A stretch of DNA of 23,325 nt from a virus: positions 1 through 23,325 of the IMG/VR virus record IMGVR_UViG_3300009514_000092, one strand, 5' to 3'. A program made the position numbers and the translations under genes. Shown here piece by piece: positions 1 through 5,428 of the stretch (positions within the stretch are counted from its first letter, which is position 1; every line of letters begins with the position of its first letter). The notes under the pieces were generated by a model. That model was not told where the DNA came from, did no database searches, and saw nothing but the letters and a program-made list of their open reading frames with translations.

Positions 1-289
1 CCGCGCGCCGCCCGGCTTCCTTCCGTAGATGTTCCGGCTTCCGCTCGAACCGCAACCAGAAGGATTCTCGGTCGGCAACTTCCGGTTGAGGCGCCGGAGC
101 CTTGCGCCCCGCCAAGGCCGCCTGGGTCTCTTTTGGCAATGACGAAATGTGATATTCACTTCCACCACCACGCCCCTGGCGCGGGCGTGATTGCCACTTC
201 TCCTTTTTGGCGCGCCTAACCAAATGGGCTGGTAATAGTGGCATACCCGGTGTACCGGCCAGTTCAGCGGCTGAATACCATTCCTTCAT
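1..289 (-). CDS. A: MuA-type phage transposase, N-terminal part (runs off left edge)
   Basis: This is the first 96 codons of a gene that continues beyond position 1. The protein starts MKEWYSAAELAG and goes on through WQSRPRQGRGGG and EYHISSLP (about residues 33-52), the signature of the Mu-type winged-helix DNA-binding domain found at the N-terminus of MuA transposases and some Mu-like repressors. In MuA this domain binds the internal enhancer/operator, while later domains (not in view) bind the phage ends and carry the DDE catalytic core. Its ATG overlaps the TGA of the upstream helicase gene as ATGA, so the two are likely translationally coupled. A Mu-like repressor sharing this domain is the alternative, but the S24 repressor at 4198-4899 already fills that role. 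The DDE domain cannot be checked here. Confidence 0.85.
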   Translation of the reverse strand, partial: MKEWYSAAELAGTPGMPLLPAHLVRRAKKEKWQSRPRQGRGGGSEYHISSLPKETQAALAGRKAPAPQPEVADRESFWLRFERKPEHLRKEAGRRA

Positions 290-1671
290 GCTGCACACTC
301 TTCCGTTGCCCGATATTGCTTGTCGGCACCGTTATCGAACGCGGTGGTAGTAGCTTCGAATTGCAGGATCACCTTGCCGGTAGGGCCGTTGCGTTGCTTG
401 GCAATAATTACTTCAGCGCAGCCCTCTACCCGCTGCCGCTCCTGCTCGTCGGCCTCGAACATTTCCTGGCGGTGCAGGAAGAGCACCACGTCGGCGTCTT
501 GCTCGATGCTCCCGGACTCGCGCAAGTCGGCCAGGATCGGGCGCTTGTTCTTGCCGGGGCGTTTTTCGAATTCGCGGTTGAGCTGGCTCAGTGCCAACAC
601 CGGGGTATCGAGTTCCTTGGCGATTATCTTGAGCGCCCGCGAGATGAAACTGACCTTGTTGGTGTTGCTGTCGAAGCGCCCGGCCGCATCCAGTAGCTGG
701 AGATAATCGACAATCAAAAGGTCGAGCCCGGTTTCCCGCTTCAGCCTTCGGGCCTTGGCCCGGAGCTGCTGCACGGTCATGTCGGTGCTGTCGTCGATAT
801 ACAGATTCATCTCCGAGATAACAGCCGCCGCGTTCGCCAGATGGGGAAATTCCTTTTGCTTCAGGTGCCCCGAGCGCAGGCGCTTGAGGTCGATGCGCGC
901 TTGCACCGCCATCACGCGTTGGAGCAGCTCACGCGAGGTCATTTCGAGCGAGAAAACGCCGACCGTATACCGCTGTTTATGGGCGCAGGCGTTGCGCGCC
1001 AAATTGAGCGCGAGGGCGGTTTTGCCCATACTCGGGCGGGCGCCGAGCACCACCAGGTTACCCCGCTGAAAACCATCGGTGAGCCGGTCCACTTCGAAAT
1101 ACCCACTTGATAATCCGGTGATACCGCTGCCGCGCTGGTAGCGCGCTTCAATCTCTTTGAACGTGGGAGCGATCAGGTCGTGAGCCTTGGTGAAACCACC
1201 CGCATAGTGATGCTCCCCAAGTTCAAAGATGCGTTGCTCGGCTTCCTGCAGGTACTCGGCCGCCGACCTGGTCTCGTCGTAAGCCCCTTGGGTCAACTCC
1301 CGCAGCAGCTCGATCGAGCGGCGTCGGATGGTCTTGTCCCGCAACAGGCTCACGTGTTCACGCAGGTTGACCGTGGTGTAAACGTCGTCCAACAACTCGC
1401 TAAGGAACAAACGCCCGCCCACCTGCTCTAATTGACCACGGGCCTCGAGGGCCTCGGCTAGGATCAATACGTCGAACGCGGTTGAGGCGTCGTCGAGCGC
1501 GAGCATGGCCGCGTATACTCGTGCATGCCGCGGGTTGTAGAAATCGGCCGGGGCCAATCCCTCGTCGCGTACCAGATCCAACAACCCGTTATCGAGCATC
1601 AGGGCACCAAGCACGGCCCGCTCGATGTCGATGGATTTGGGAACCTCTCTAGTTGCTGCGGCTTTGGGCAT
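286..1671 (-). CDS. dnaB: DnaB-family replicative DNA helicase
   Basis: A 461-residue protein with the full DnaB layout: an N-terminal domain (about 10-105), a linker, and a RecA-like helicase domain. The Walker A motif GARPSMGKT is at about 210-218, SLEMTSREL at about 241-249, Walker B LLIVDYLQLL at about 318-327, and the conserved LSQLNREFEKR and ADLRESGSIEQDADVV stretches follow. DnaB is a ring hexamer that unwinds DNA 5'-3' at replication forks. I chose the ATG at 1671 because MPKAAA leads straight into the usual N-terminal sequence (IERAVLGALMLDN); the GTG at 1713 would add 14 unlikely residues and has no ribosome site. The start overlaps the preceding small gene by 23 bp and the stop overlaps the transposase start (ATGA). 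A helicase in this slot is unusual, since Mu relies on host DnaB. The identification itself is secure. Confidence 0.93.
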   Translation of the reverse strand: MPKAAATREVPKSIDIERAVLGALMLDNGLLDLVRDEGLAPADFYNPRHARVYAAMLALDDASTAFDVLILAEALEARGQLEQVGGRLFLSELLDDVYTTVNLREHVSLLRDKTIRRRSIELLRELTQGAYDETRSAAEYLQEAEQRIFELGEHHYAGGFTKAHDLIAPTFKEIEARYQRGSGITGLSSGYFEVDRLTDGFQRGNLVVLGARPSMGKTALALNLARNACAHKQRYTVGVFSLEMTSRELLQRVMAVQARIDLKRLRSGHLKQKEFPHLANAAAVISEMNLYIDDSTDMTVQQLRAKARRLKRETGLDLLIVDYLQLLDAAGRFDSNTNKVSFISRALKIIAKELDTPVLALSQLNREFEKRPGKNKRPILADLRESGSIEQDADVVLFLHRQEMFEADEQERQRVEGCAEVIIAKQRNGPTGKVILQFEATTTAFDNGADKQYRATEECAA

Positions 1672-1846
1672 CGTTGTAAATGCAATCGTCGCAGTCCGCC
1701 AGGCGGAAGCCACAAAGGGTGAGGTTATTGCACTGGCTTTGGTTGATCCGCGATGGTTCTCCCATCGCTTGCAGCACCGGACAGGTAAAGCTCTCGTCGT
1801 TTGCCGCGCGGCTTTCCCGCGCCAGTTCCACTGCTCTATCGTTCAT
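1649..1846 (-). CDS. Small cysteine-rich early protein, function unknown
   Basis: A 65-residue ORF with five cysteines (22, 39, 45, 52, 55), including a C-x2-C pair in ADCDDCIYND. This suggests, without proving, a small metal-binding fold. An AAGGCGG-like ribosome site lies upstream of the ATG. It overlaps the end of the preceding small gene by 11 bp and the start of the helicase by 23 bp, as expected for a gene inside a compact early operon. I do not recognise the family. It may be a phage regulator or host-takeover factor, but nothing in the sequence decides this. Confidence 0.55.
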   Translation of the reverse strand: MNDRAVELARESRAANDESFTCPVLQAMGEPSRINQSQCNNLTLCGFRLADCDDCIYNDAQSRSN

Positions 1847-2036
1847 TGTCTTGCCGCCTTGTATGTTCTTGGATCAGGGCCGCCAGTCGGCGGGCCTTTT
1901 CCCGGGACATCACGAACTTCCGGTTGCCGAGCAGTAGATAAACCTCGGTTTTGCCGTGTGGCGTGAAGATGCCCATTTGCGGGTCGCGCAGCGCCCAGCA
2001 AAAGAACGTGTACAAACGAAGGATCAGGTTTTTCAT
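1836..2036 (-). CDS. Small early protein, function unknown
   Basis: A 66-residue protein starting MKNLILRLYTFFCWALRD, with a hydrophobic/aromatic N-terminal helix (about 4-16) too short and mixed to be called a definite membrane span. The C-terminal half is basic and predicted helical (SREKARRLAALIQEH). The reading frame is open to 2129, but the ATG at 2036 is preferred because it overlaps the Gam stop codon as ATGA, the same coupling seen elsewhere in this operon. I do not recognise the family. Its position between gam and the helicase suggests an accessory early function. Confidence 0.6.
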   Translation of the reverse strand: MKNLILRLYTFFCWALRDPQMGIFTPHGKTEVYLLLGNRKFVMSREKARRLAALIQEHTRRQDNER

Positions 2037-2536
2037 GCGGCCACTCCTTCCGGGGTTACGTTTTCGATCGCTTCGAGATCCGGCTCGACCTTCACGGTCT
2101 CGGCTCCGGGGCTGCGCACGATGCCGCAACGGCGCAGGGTTTCTTCGGGCAGCCCGGGCAATTTACTCTTTTTTATGGTGCGCTTGATCTCGACCACAGT
2201 ATCGAGACAGAAAGAAAGCAGGGCATCGACCACCTGCGGCTCGGGTTTCTTGAGCGTGAAGGTGTCCGGTTTTTTGCGGAAGCTGATCTTCCCGAAGGTG
2301 CCCTTCCAGCTCTTTTTCTTGACACCCAGATCCGGCTGATGCGCCCAGGCAAAGCGCTCGATTTCCGCTTCCAGCCGTTCGTACTCCACCAAAAGCGGGT
2401 TTAGCTGCTTCTGGTAGCGGTCATTCAGCCGCGTGCTCAGGCGAGCCAATCGAGCGTTGCGCTTGTTTATCTCGGCCTGCAGTAGCGCCAATTCTTTCAG
2501 GGCGGTGTCGGCCGCCTCCCAGGTTTGCAATGACAT
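2033..2536 (-). CDS. gam: Gam-family host-nuclease inhibitor
   Basis: A 167-residue protein matching the Mu Gam pattern. There is a long N-terminal coiled-coil/helical part (about 10-68, NKRNARLARLSTRLNDRY, EYERLEAEIERFAWAH), then the conserved core KKKSWKGTFGKISFRKKPD (about 73-91), then a helical C-terminal region. Mu Gam is a Ku-like dimer that binds double-stranded DNA ends and blocks exonucleases such as RecBCD. A strong AAAGGAG ribosome site lies about 7 nt before the ATG. It sits in the leftward early operon, after the HTH/cysteine-cluster gene and before two small genes, and its stop overlaps the next start as ATGA. The family assignment rests on recognising the core motif and the context. 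Confidence 0.88.
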   Translation of the reverse strand: MSLQTWEAADTALKELALLQAEINKRNARLARLSTRLNDRYQKQLNPLLVEYERLEAEIERFAWAHQPDLGVKKKSWKGTFGKISFRKKPDTFTLKKPEPQVVDALLSFCLDTVVEIKRTIKKSKLPGLPEETLRRCGIVRSPGAETVKVEPDLEAIENVTPEGVAA

Positions 2537-2586
2537 GATGCTCTCCTTTGGTGAGGTTGGTATAAAGGGGTAAAGATGGGTGCTAC

Positions 2587-3156
2587 CTATGAAGTGCCGC
2601 GATTAGAAACCGCGACGCCGTCCTCGCAATCGCTGAGCCGCTGCTCGGCGGCGTCGGCGAGCGATTTGCCGCTGAAATGCCCGCGCTTGCAGTCGACGTG
2701 CAGCTCGTCGCCCTCGTCGCGCTTGCGGTGGAACTTGCAGTCGATGCACGACCGACCGCTGGACTTCTTTTGTAGGGGCGCCGCCTTCTTGGCCTTTTCC
2801 ACGGTCGGTTCAGTGCCGCGTTGCTCGCGGGCCTTTTTCATCGCGTAGTAAATGCCCGAGTGCGTCATGCCGTATTCGACAGCGAGAGCCGTTGCCCCCA
2901 CGCCCGCCTCGAACCGTTGCAGTATTTCCTCGTTGCGTATGCGGTTCGGTGCGCTTTTGCCCGGCCGGCGCTTGGCCCGCGCCGGTGTCGGTGCCGCATA
3001 CTCGAGGCCCAGCTCGGTGGCCAATAGGGCTTCCTTTTTCAAGTACTCTGCCGCAATTATCGGCCATTCGGGGTCTCGCATTTCGGCCAAGTTCCGCAAC
3101 CGCTCCCACATATCGGTCACTTCGCCGCAGAGGTTGATCAATTCAGCTCTGGTCAT
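2587..3156 (-). CDS. Early protein with HTH and C-terminal cysteine cluster, function unknown
   Basis: A 189-residue protein in three parts. The N-terminal half is helical (1-55). A helix-turn-helix-like stretch follows (about 74-107, EEILQRFEAGVGATALAVEYG then SGIYYAMKKA), of the kind seen in resolvase and Mor-like proteins. After a basic linker there is a C-terminal cluster with Cys137-x2-Cys140, Cys156, His160 and Cys177, plausibly a zinc site. The combination suggests a DNA-binding regulator. The ATG has an AGGAG ribosome site about 9 nt upstream. The gene follows an intrinsic terminator at 3214-3253, so it may need its own promoter or read-through. It could be an activator of later transcription in the sense of Mu Mor/C, but there is no specific sequence evidence for that. 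Confidence 0.65.
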   Translation of the reverse strand: MTRAELINLCGEVTDMWERLRNLAEMRDPEWPIIAAEYLKKEALLATELGLEYAAPTPARAKRRPGKSAPNRIRNEEILQRFEAGVGATALAVEYGMTHSGIYYAMKKAREQRGTEPTVEKAKKAAPLQKKSSGRSCIDCKFHRKRDEGDELHVDCKRGHFSGKSLADAAEQRLSDCEDGVAVSNRGTS

Positions 3157-3213
3157 CTGGTCTGCTCCTACTGGGTAAACTTCTGATTGCGTCGTTCGTG
3201 CTTGCAGGCTGGG

Positions 3214-3253
3214 GAAAAACAGGCGGCGCCGGCGCCTTCAACCCGGCGCCGCC
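3214..3253 (-). terminator. Intrinsic terminator inside the early region
   Basis: Read on the minus strand, GGCGGCGCCGG and its perfect complement form an 11-bp GC-rich stem (plus-strand arms 3222-3232 and 3243-3253) with a 10-nt loop, followed by TGTTTTT. It lies directly after the Rha-family gene and before the HTH/cysteine-cluster gene. It would end or attenuate the ner-rha transcript and separate it from gam, dnaB and the transposase. Confidence 0.8.
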
Positions 3254-3280
3254 CGAATCGAAAATAGGGGCTTGGTTGCA

Positions 3281-3916
3281 TCAGGCGGCCGGCTCGGCGT
3301 CCGGGTCGGGCCGGTTGAGATAGCTGTTGAGAGTGAACCAGACCGTGGCCTTCGAGCGCTTCACCTCGCGGGCGATCTCGGATTGATTGAGACCCTGCCG
3401 GTACAGGCGCACGATCTGCAGGCGGTCCTCGTCGGTGAAGGGGCGTTTGGAGCGCGGAAGCTGCTGGTCTTTCTTCGGCAACTTGCGCTGCAGGGCCTCG
3501 ATCAGGTCGGTCTGGTATTCGTCGAGCCGTCGCAGCAGCGCGATGTATTCGTCCTTCTCCAGGGAGACCTGGTCGGACACCAGCAGATCATCGCGCAGGG
3601 CCGCCTCCATGCGATTGAAAGCCTCGATGTAGGCCTCCTTGACGGCCGCCGCCTTCTTGCCCGTGAATCCCATCACCAGGAACATGAACCCGTCCTTGGT
3701 AATCTCGGTCAGGGGCTGCTTCTTTCCGCGGTCGTCGATGTAATTTGACGGTCCAAAATTGGACCGCGAGAATTCGTTTGAACACTCCAGATTGTCGATG
3801 TCGCGCAGCACATGCTTGTGCTGTTTCTCAAAATGATCGGCCACGGCCAGCGAGGTGGTGACGGGCCGTCCGTCCTTGGTAATGATAGTGGGGGTGATGC
3901 TTGCCAACTGGTTCAT
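3281..3916 (-). CDS. rha: Rha-family phage regulatory protein with C-terminal HTH
   Basis: A 211-residue protein. Residues about 8-110 match the Rha family: RPVTTSLAVADHFEKQHKHV, LRDIDNLECS, then LTEITKDGFMFLVMGFTGKK and KEAYIEAFNRME. A charged helical linker and a C-terminal helix-turn-helix follow (about 165-200, FTDEDRLQIVRLYRQGLNQS, EIAREVKRSKATVW). Rha proteins are phage and prophage regulators, first described as interfering with growth of phages in hosts lacking IHF; the biochemical target is not generally known. The start overlaps the Ner/Cro-like stop as ATGA, so both are expressed from the early promoter. An 18-bp palindrome lies in the coding sequence at 3749-3766. Confidence 0.85.
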   Translation of the reverse strand: MNQLASITPTIITKDGRPVTTSLAVADHFEKQHKHVLRDIDNLECSNEFSRSNFGPSNYIDDRGKKQPLTEITKDGFMFLVMGFTGKKAAAVKEAYIEAFNRMEAALRDDLLVSDQVSLEKDEYIALLRRLDEYQTDLIEALQRKLPKKDQQLPRSKRPFTDEDRLQIVRLYRQGLNQSEIAREVKRSKATVWFTLNSYLNRPDPDAEPAA

Positions 3917-4128
3917 GCTGCCTCCTGCTGGGCCAGATAGGGGAAAAGCCGGGCGGCCGGGCGCTCCAACAGCTCGGCCAAGGCGCGGGCCACGCGCTCT
4001 GAGCGGTCGCGTCCGGCAATGATGTGGCTGAGGTGGCTCTCGCTGATTCCGATGCGCTCAACGATCTCGCGCTGCGAGAGCTCCGAATCGATGATGGCCT
4101 TTTTTATGAGTTTCGTGTTTGCATTCAT
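3913..4128 (-). CDS. Ner/Cro-like HTH early regulator
   Basis: A 71-residue protein that is almost entirely an XRE-type helix-turn-helix: ELSQREIVERIGISESHLSH (about 16-35), followed by IIAGRDRSERVARALAELL. It is the first gene of the leftward early operon and is divergent from the S24 repressor, the position of Ner in Mu or Cro in lambdoid phages. By analogy it would bind the 69-bp intergenic region and turn down early and/or repressor transcription. A modest AAGG ribosome site lies about 8 nt before the ATG. The HTH is clear; the Ner/Cro role is inferred from position. Confidence 0.8.
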   Translation of the reverse strand: MNANTKLIKKAIIDSELSQREIVERIGISESHLSHIIAGRDRSERVARALAELLERPAARLFPYLAQQEAA

Positions 4129-4131
4129 ATG

Positions 4132-4147
4132 TGGTACCTTTTTACCA
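4132..4147. promoter_or_regulatory. Candidate operator half-site pair near the early gene start
   Basis: TGGTA and TACCA form a 5+5 inverted repeat separated by 6 nt. It lies between the predicted early transcription start and the Ner/Cro-like ATG, where a bound regulator would block early transcription. It is short, so chance occurrence is possible. Confidence 0.35.
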
Positions 4148-4152
4148 AGATG

Positions 4153-4181
4153 TTGGGCACTGTATCCATTTTTGATACAGC
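4153..4181 (+). promoter_or_regulatory. Possible weak repressor promoter, rightward
   Basis: TTGGGC (4153-4158), a 17-nt spacer and TACAGC preceded by TGA (4176-4181) could serve the S24 repressor gene, giving a leader of only about 10 nt. Both hexamers match consensus at only three positions. The site overlaps the strong early promoter on the other strand, so the two would compete. Confidence 0.3.
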
Positions 4182-4187
4182 TGTCAA
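4159..4187 (-). promoter_or_regulatory. Early promoter (sigma70 type), leftward
   Basis: Read on the minus strand there is an exact -35 TTGACA (plus-strand 4182-4187), a 17-nt spacer and a -10 TACAGT (4159-4164, 4 of 6 consensus bases). Transcription would start near 4152, about 24 nt before the Ner/Cro-like ATG. It drives the early operon ner-rha and possibly genes beyond. Confidence 0.75.
4161..4179. promoter_or_regulatory. Probable repressor operator overlapping the early promoter
   Basis: TGTATC and GATACA are perfect 6-bp inverted arms separated by 7 nt. The repeat lies between the -35 and -10 of the leftward early promoter and overlaps the possible repressor promoter. This is the expected place for a CI-like or Cro-like dimer to shut off early transcription. 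Confidence 0.65.
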
Positions 4188-4197
4188 GAGGTGAAGT

Positions 4198-4899
4198 GTG
4201 GCTGACCGAGCGATAGCGAGGAGACTGAAAACTCTGCAGGGCGAGCGGTCAATCAGAGCTTTTGCTTCTGATCTGGACATGCATTTTGCAACGCTAGATA
4301 AGTACCTGAAGGGTGCCCGGTTCCCGCCTTCTGACTTTTTGCAAAAGATTGCGAAAAGCGAACGCGTGAATCTTCATTGGCTGTTAACAGGCGATGGATA
4401 TCCCAGCACAACGCGGCAAAGCGGGCCCGTCGCCCTGGCCGAGCCGCCCGAGGATTACCGCGTAACCAGGCGCCTCGATACATCCGAGGGCACCCTGGCA
4501 CTGGTGCCGCGCTACGATGTGCGGGCGGCCGCCGGTGCCGGCGCCGCCGTGGACAACGAGGAGGTCATCCAGCTCTTGGCTTTCCGCGAGGATTGGCTGC
4601 GCCGCCTGGGAGCCAGCCCGGGCAATGTCGCGTTACTGAACGCCGCCGGCGATAGCATGGAACCGACCCTGCGCCACGGCGACCTGTTACTCGTCGATAC
4701 CGCCGCCCGGGAACTTACCAAGCCCAACGCGATATTCGTCCTGCGGCGCGAAAGCGACCTGCAGGTCAAACGCCTGCGCAAGGCGGCCGGGGCCAAGCTG
4801 GAGCTCGCCAGCGATAACCGAGAATACAAAGTGGAAAAGGTGGCCGCGGACGATATCGAGATCATCGGCCGCGTGCTTTGGTTCGGGCGGAGCGTCTGA
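4198..4899 (+). CDS. LexA/CI-like phage repressor (HTH plus S24 self-cleaving peptidase)
   Basis: A 233-residue protein with an N-terminal DNA-binding domain (about 1-65, ending in NLHWLLTGDG as in many phage repressors) and a C-terminal S24 domain. The catalytic serine sits in AAGDSMEPTL (Ser153) and the lysine in LQVKRLRK (Lys191). An Ala-Gly cleavage site is visible in VRAAAGAGA (about 112-113). Proteins of this family dimerise on operators and cut themselves when RecA filaments form, so the prophage is probably SOS-inducible. It starts at a GTG; an AGAGGTG ribosome site just upstream supports it. It is divergent from the early operon, with 69 bp between. Mu's own repressor is of a different type. 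A duplicated terminator-like sequence begins right after its stop codon. Confidence 0.9.
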   Translation: MADRAIARRLKTLQGERSIRAFASDLDMHFATLDKYLKGARFPPSDFLQKIAKSERVNLHWLLTGDGYPSTTRQSGPVALAEPPEDYRVTRRLDTSEGTLALVPRYDVRAAAGAGAAVDNEEVIQLLAFREDWLRRLGASPGNVALLNAAGDSMEPTLRHGDLLLVDTAARELTKPNAIFVLRRESDLQVKRLRKAAGAKLELASDNREYKVEKVAADDIEIIGRVLWFGRSV

Positions 4900-4940
4900 A
4901 AGTGACGTAAGTCTAGTTTAACTCTAGGCTTTTTCTGATT
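4900..4940 (+). repeat. 41-bp direct repeat, copy 1
   Basis: This 41-bp sequence, beginning AAGTGACGTAAG and ending TTTTTCTGATT, is identical to 5082-5122. It starts at the base after the repressor stop codon and contains the hairpin and T-run described separately. The flanking bases on both sides differ between copies, so the repeat is exactly 41 bp. Confidence 0.97.
4910..4934 (+). terminator. Terminator-like hairpin after the repressor gene (copy 1)
   Basis: AGTCTAG pairs with CTAGGCT (7 bp, one G-U pair) around a 7-nt loop and is followed by TTTT, then C. The stem is AU-rich and moderate in strength. Its position just after the repressor stop fits termination of that transcript. Confidence 0.55.
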
Positions 4941-5081
4941 TGCTTTCCGCGCCGCCCGTTTGACGCGAAGCGGCGAATACACGCACCGAGTGCTAAGTGC
5001 GCGTAATCACGGGAGATATTGCAAACGCCGCCGAGTCGGGTACGCGGGCGGGTTTCGGCGCCGGAGCTGAGCGAGCGGCGC
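4941..5081. other. 141-bp GC-rich segment between duplicate terminators
   Basis: No convincing ORF. The segment is rich in complementary GC runs, for example CGCCGC with GCGGCG near its left end, and GCAC with GTGC. Because it lies between two identical terminator-like sequences, it could be the body of a short structured RNA ending at the second copy. No clear promoter was found: a TTGACG exists near 4960 but lacks a matching -10. Confidence 0.3.
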
Positions 5082-5122
5082 AAGTGACGTAAGTCTAGTT
5101 TAACTCTAGGCTTTTTCTGATT
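5082..5122 (+). repeat. 41-bp direct repeat, copy 2
   Basis: Perfect second copy of 4900-4940, offset by 182 bp. It precedes the long leader of the head/tail operon. Perfect identity over 41 bp in non-coding DNA implies recent duplication or selection for the sequence itself. Confidence 0.97.
5092..5116 (+). terminator. Terminator-like hairpin (copy 2)
   Basis: Same 7-bp stem, 7-nt loop and T-run as at 4910-4934. It would end any transcript crossing 4941-5081 before the late operon, which helps insulate late genes from repressor-region transcription during lysogeny. Confidence 0.5.
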
Positions 5123-5428
5123 CCGGCCCCGAAACAGGCCGAAAATACCTTAAAAACGCCGCTTCCGTGTTTGGGCAACATGCCCTAGAACGCACGAGAA
5201 TGCCCCAAATTCCGTTTCTGGGGTATAGGGATTCGTGCCCGGCAAAGGAGGCCCCTGTTAAATGAACCTCGGCGTTTTTAAATGGGGTTGGTGCGCGGCG
5301 ACCCCCGCTTTTTACGGTCGGCTGGAAAAAAGACCCTAAAACGGCGATTTTCCTCCTATTTTCCGCACTCGGTTTTTTACTGCTGTTAAAAGACCGGCTG
5401 CGGCCTGAGTGTCATTCTTCGCGGCGAC
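5123..5428 (+). other. Leader region of the head/tail operon
   Basis: About 300 bp with no large gene. It holds a 12-bp inverted repeat (TTAAAAACGCCG at 5150-5161, complement at 5270-5281) enclosing two smaller hairpins: GGGCA/TGCCC at 5173-5185 and CCCCA/TGGGG at 5203-5223. An AGGAGG (5246-5251) could pair with a CCTCCT (5352-5357). The late promoter is probably here but I could not identify one; in Mu it needs an activator and lacks a normal -35. Confidence 0.4.
5262..5339 (+). CDS. Possible 25-residue leader peptide
   Basis: An ATG 10 nt after AAAGGAGG opens a short frame encoding MNLGVFKWGWC and so on to a TAA. The ribosome site is among the best in the window, but the ORF is very short and spacing is slightly long. 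It overlaps the right arm of the 12-bp inverted repeat, so it may be a regulatory leader rather than a functional protein. It is equally likely to be chance. Confidence 0.3.
   Translation: MNLGVFKWGWCAATPAFYGRLEKRP

Noticed and set aside
238-706. Plus-strand ORFs opposite the helicase gene
   Set aside because: They are antisense to an unmistakable DnaB frame, with no ribosome site and no protein-like motifs.
1672-1713. Longer start for dnaB at the GTG at 1713
   Set aside because: No ribosome site; the extra residues lie within the cysteine-rich gene and are not DnaB-like.
4954-4995. Promoter for a small RNA from TTGACG
   Set aside because: No plausible -10 hexamer at 15-19 bp spacing.
5124-5147. 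CGGCC/GGCCG hairpin followed by AAAAT as a terminator
   Set aside because: The 5-bp stem is weak and there is no T-run on either strand in the right place.
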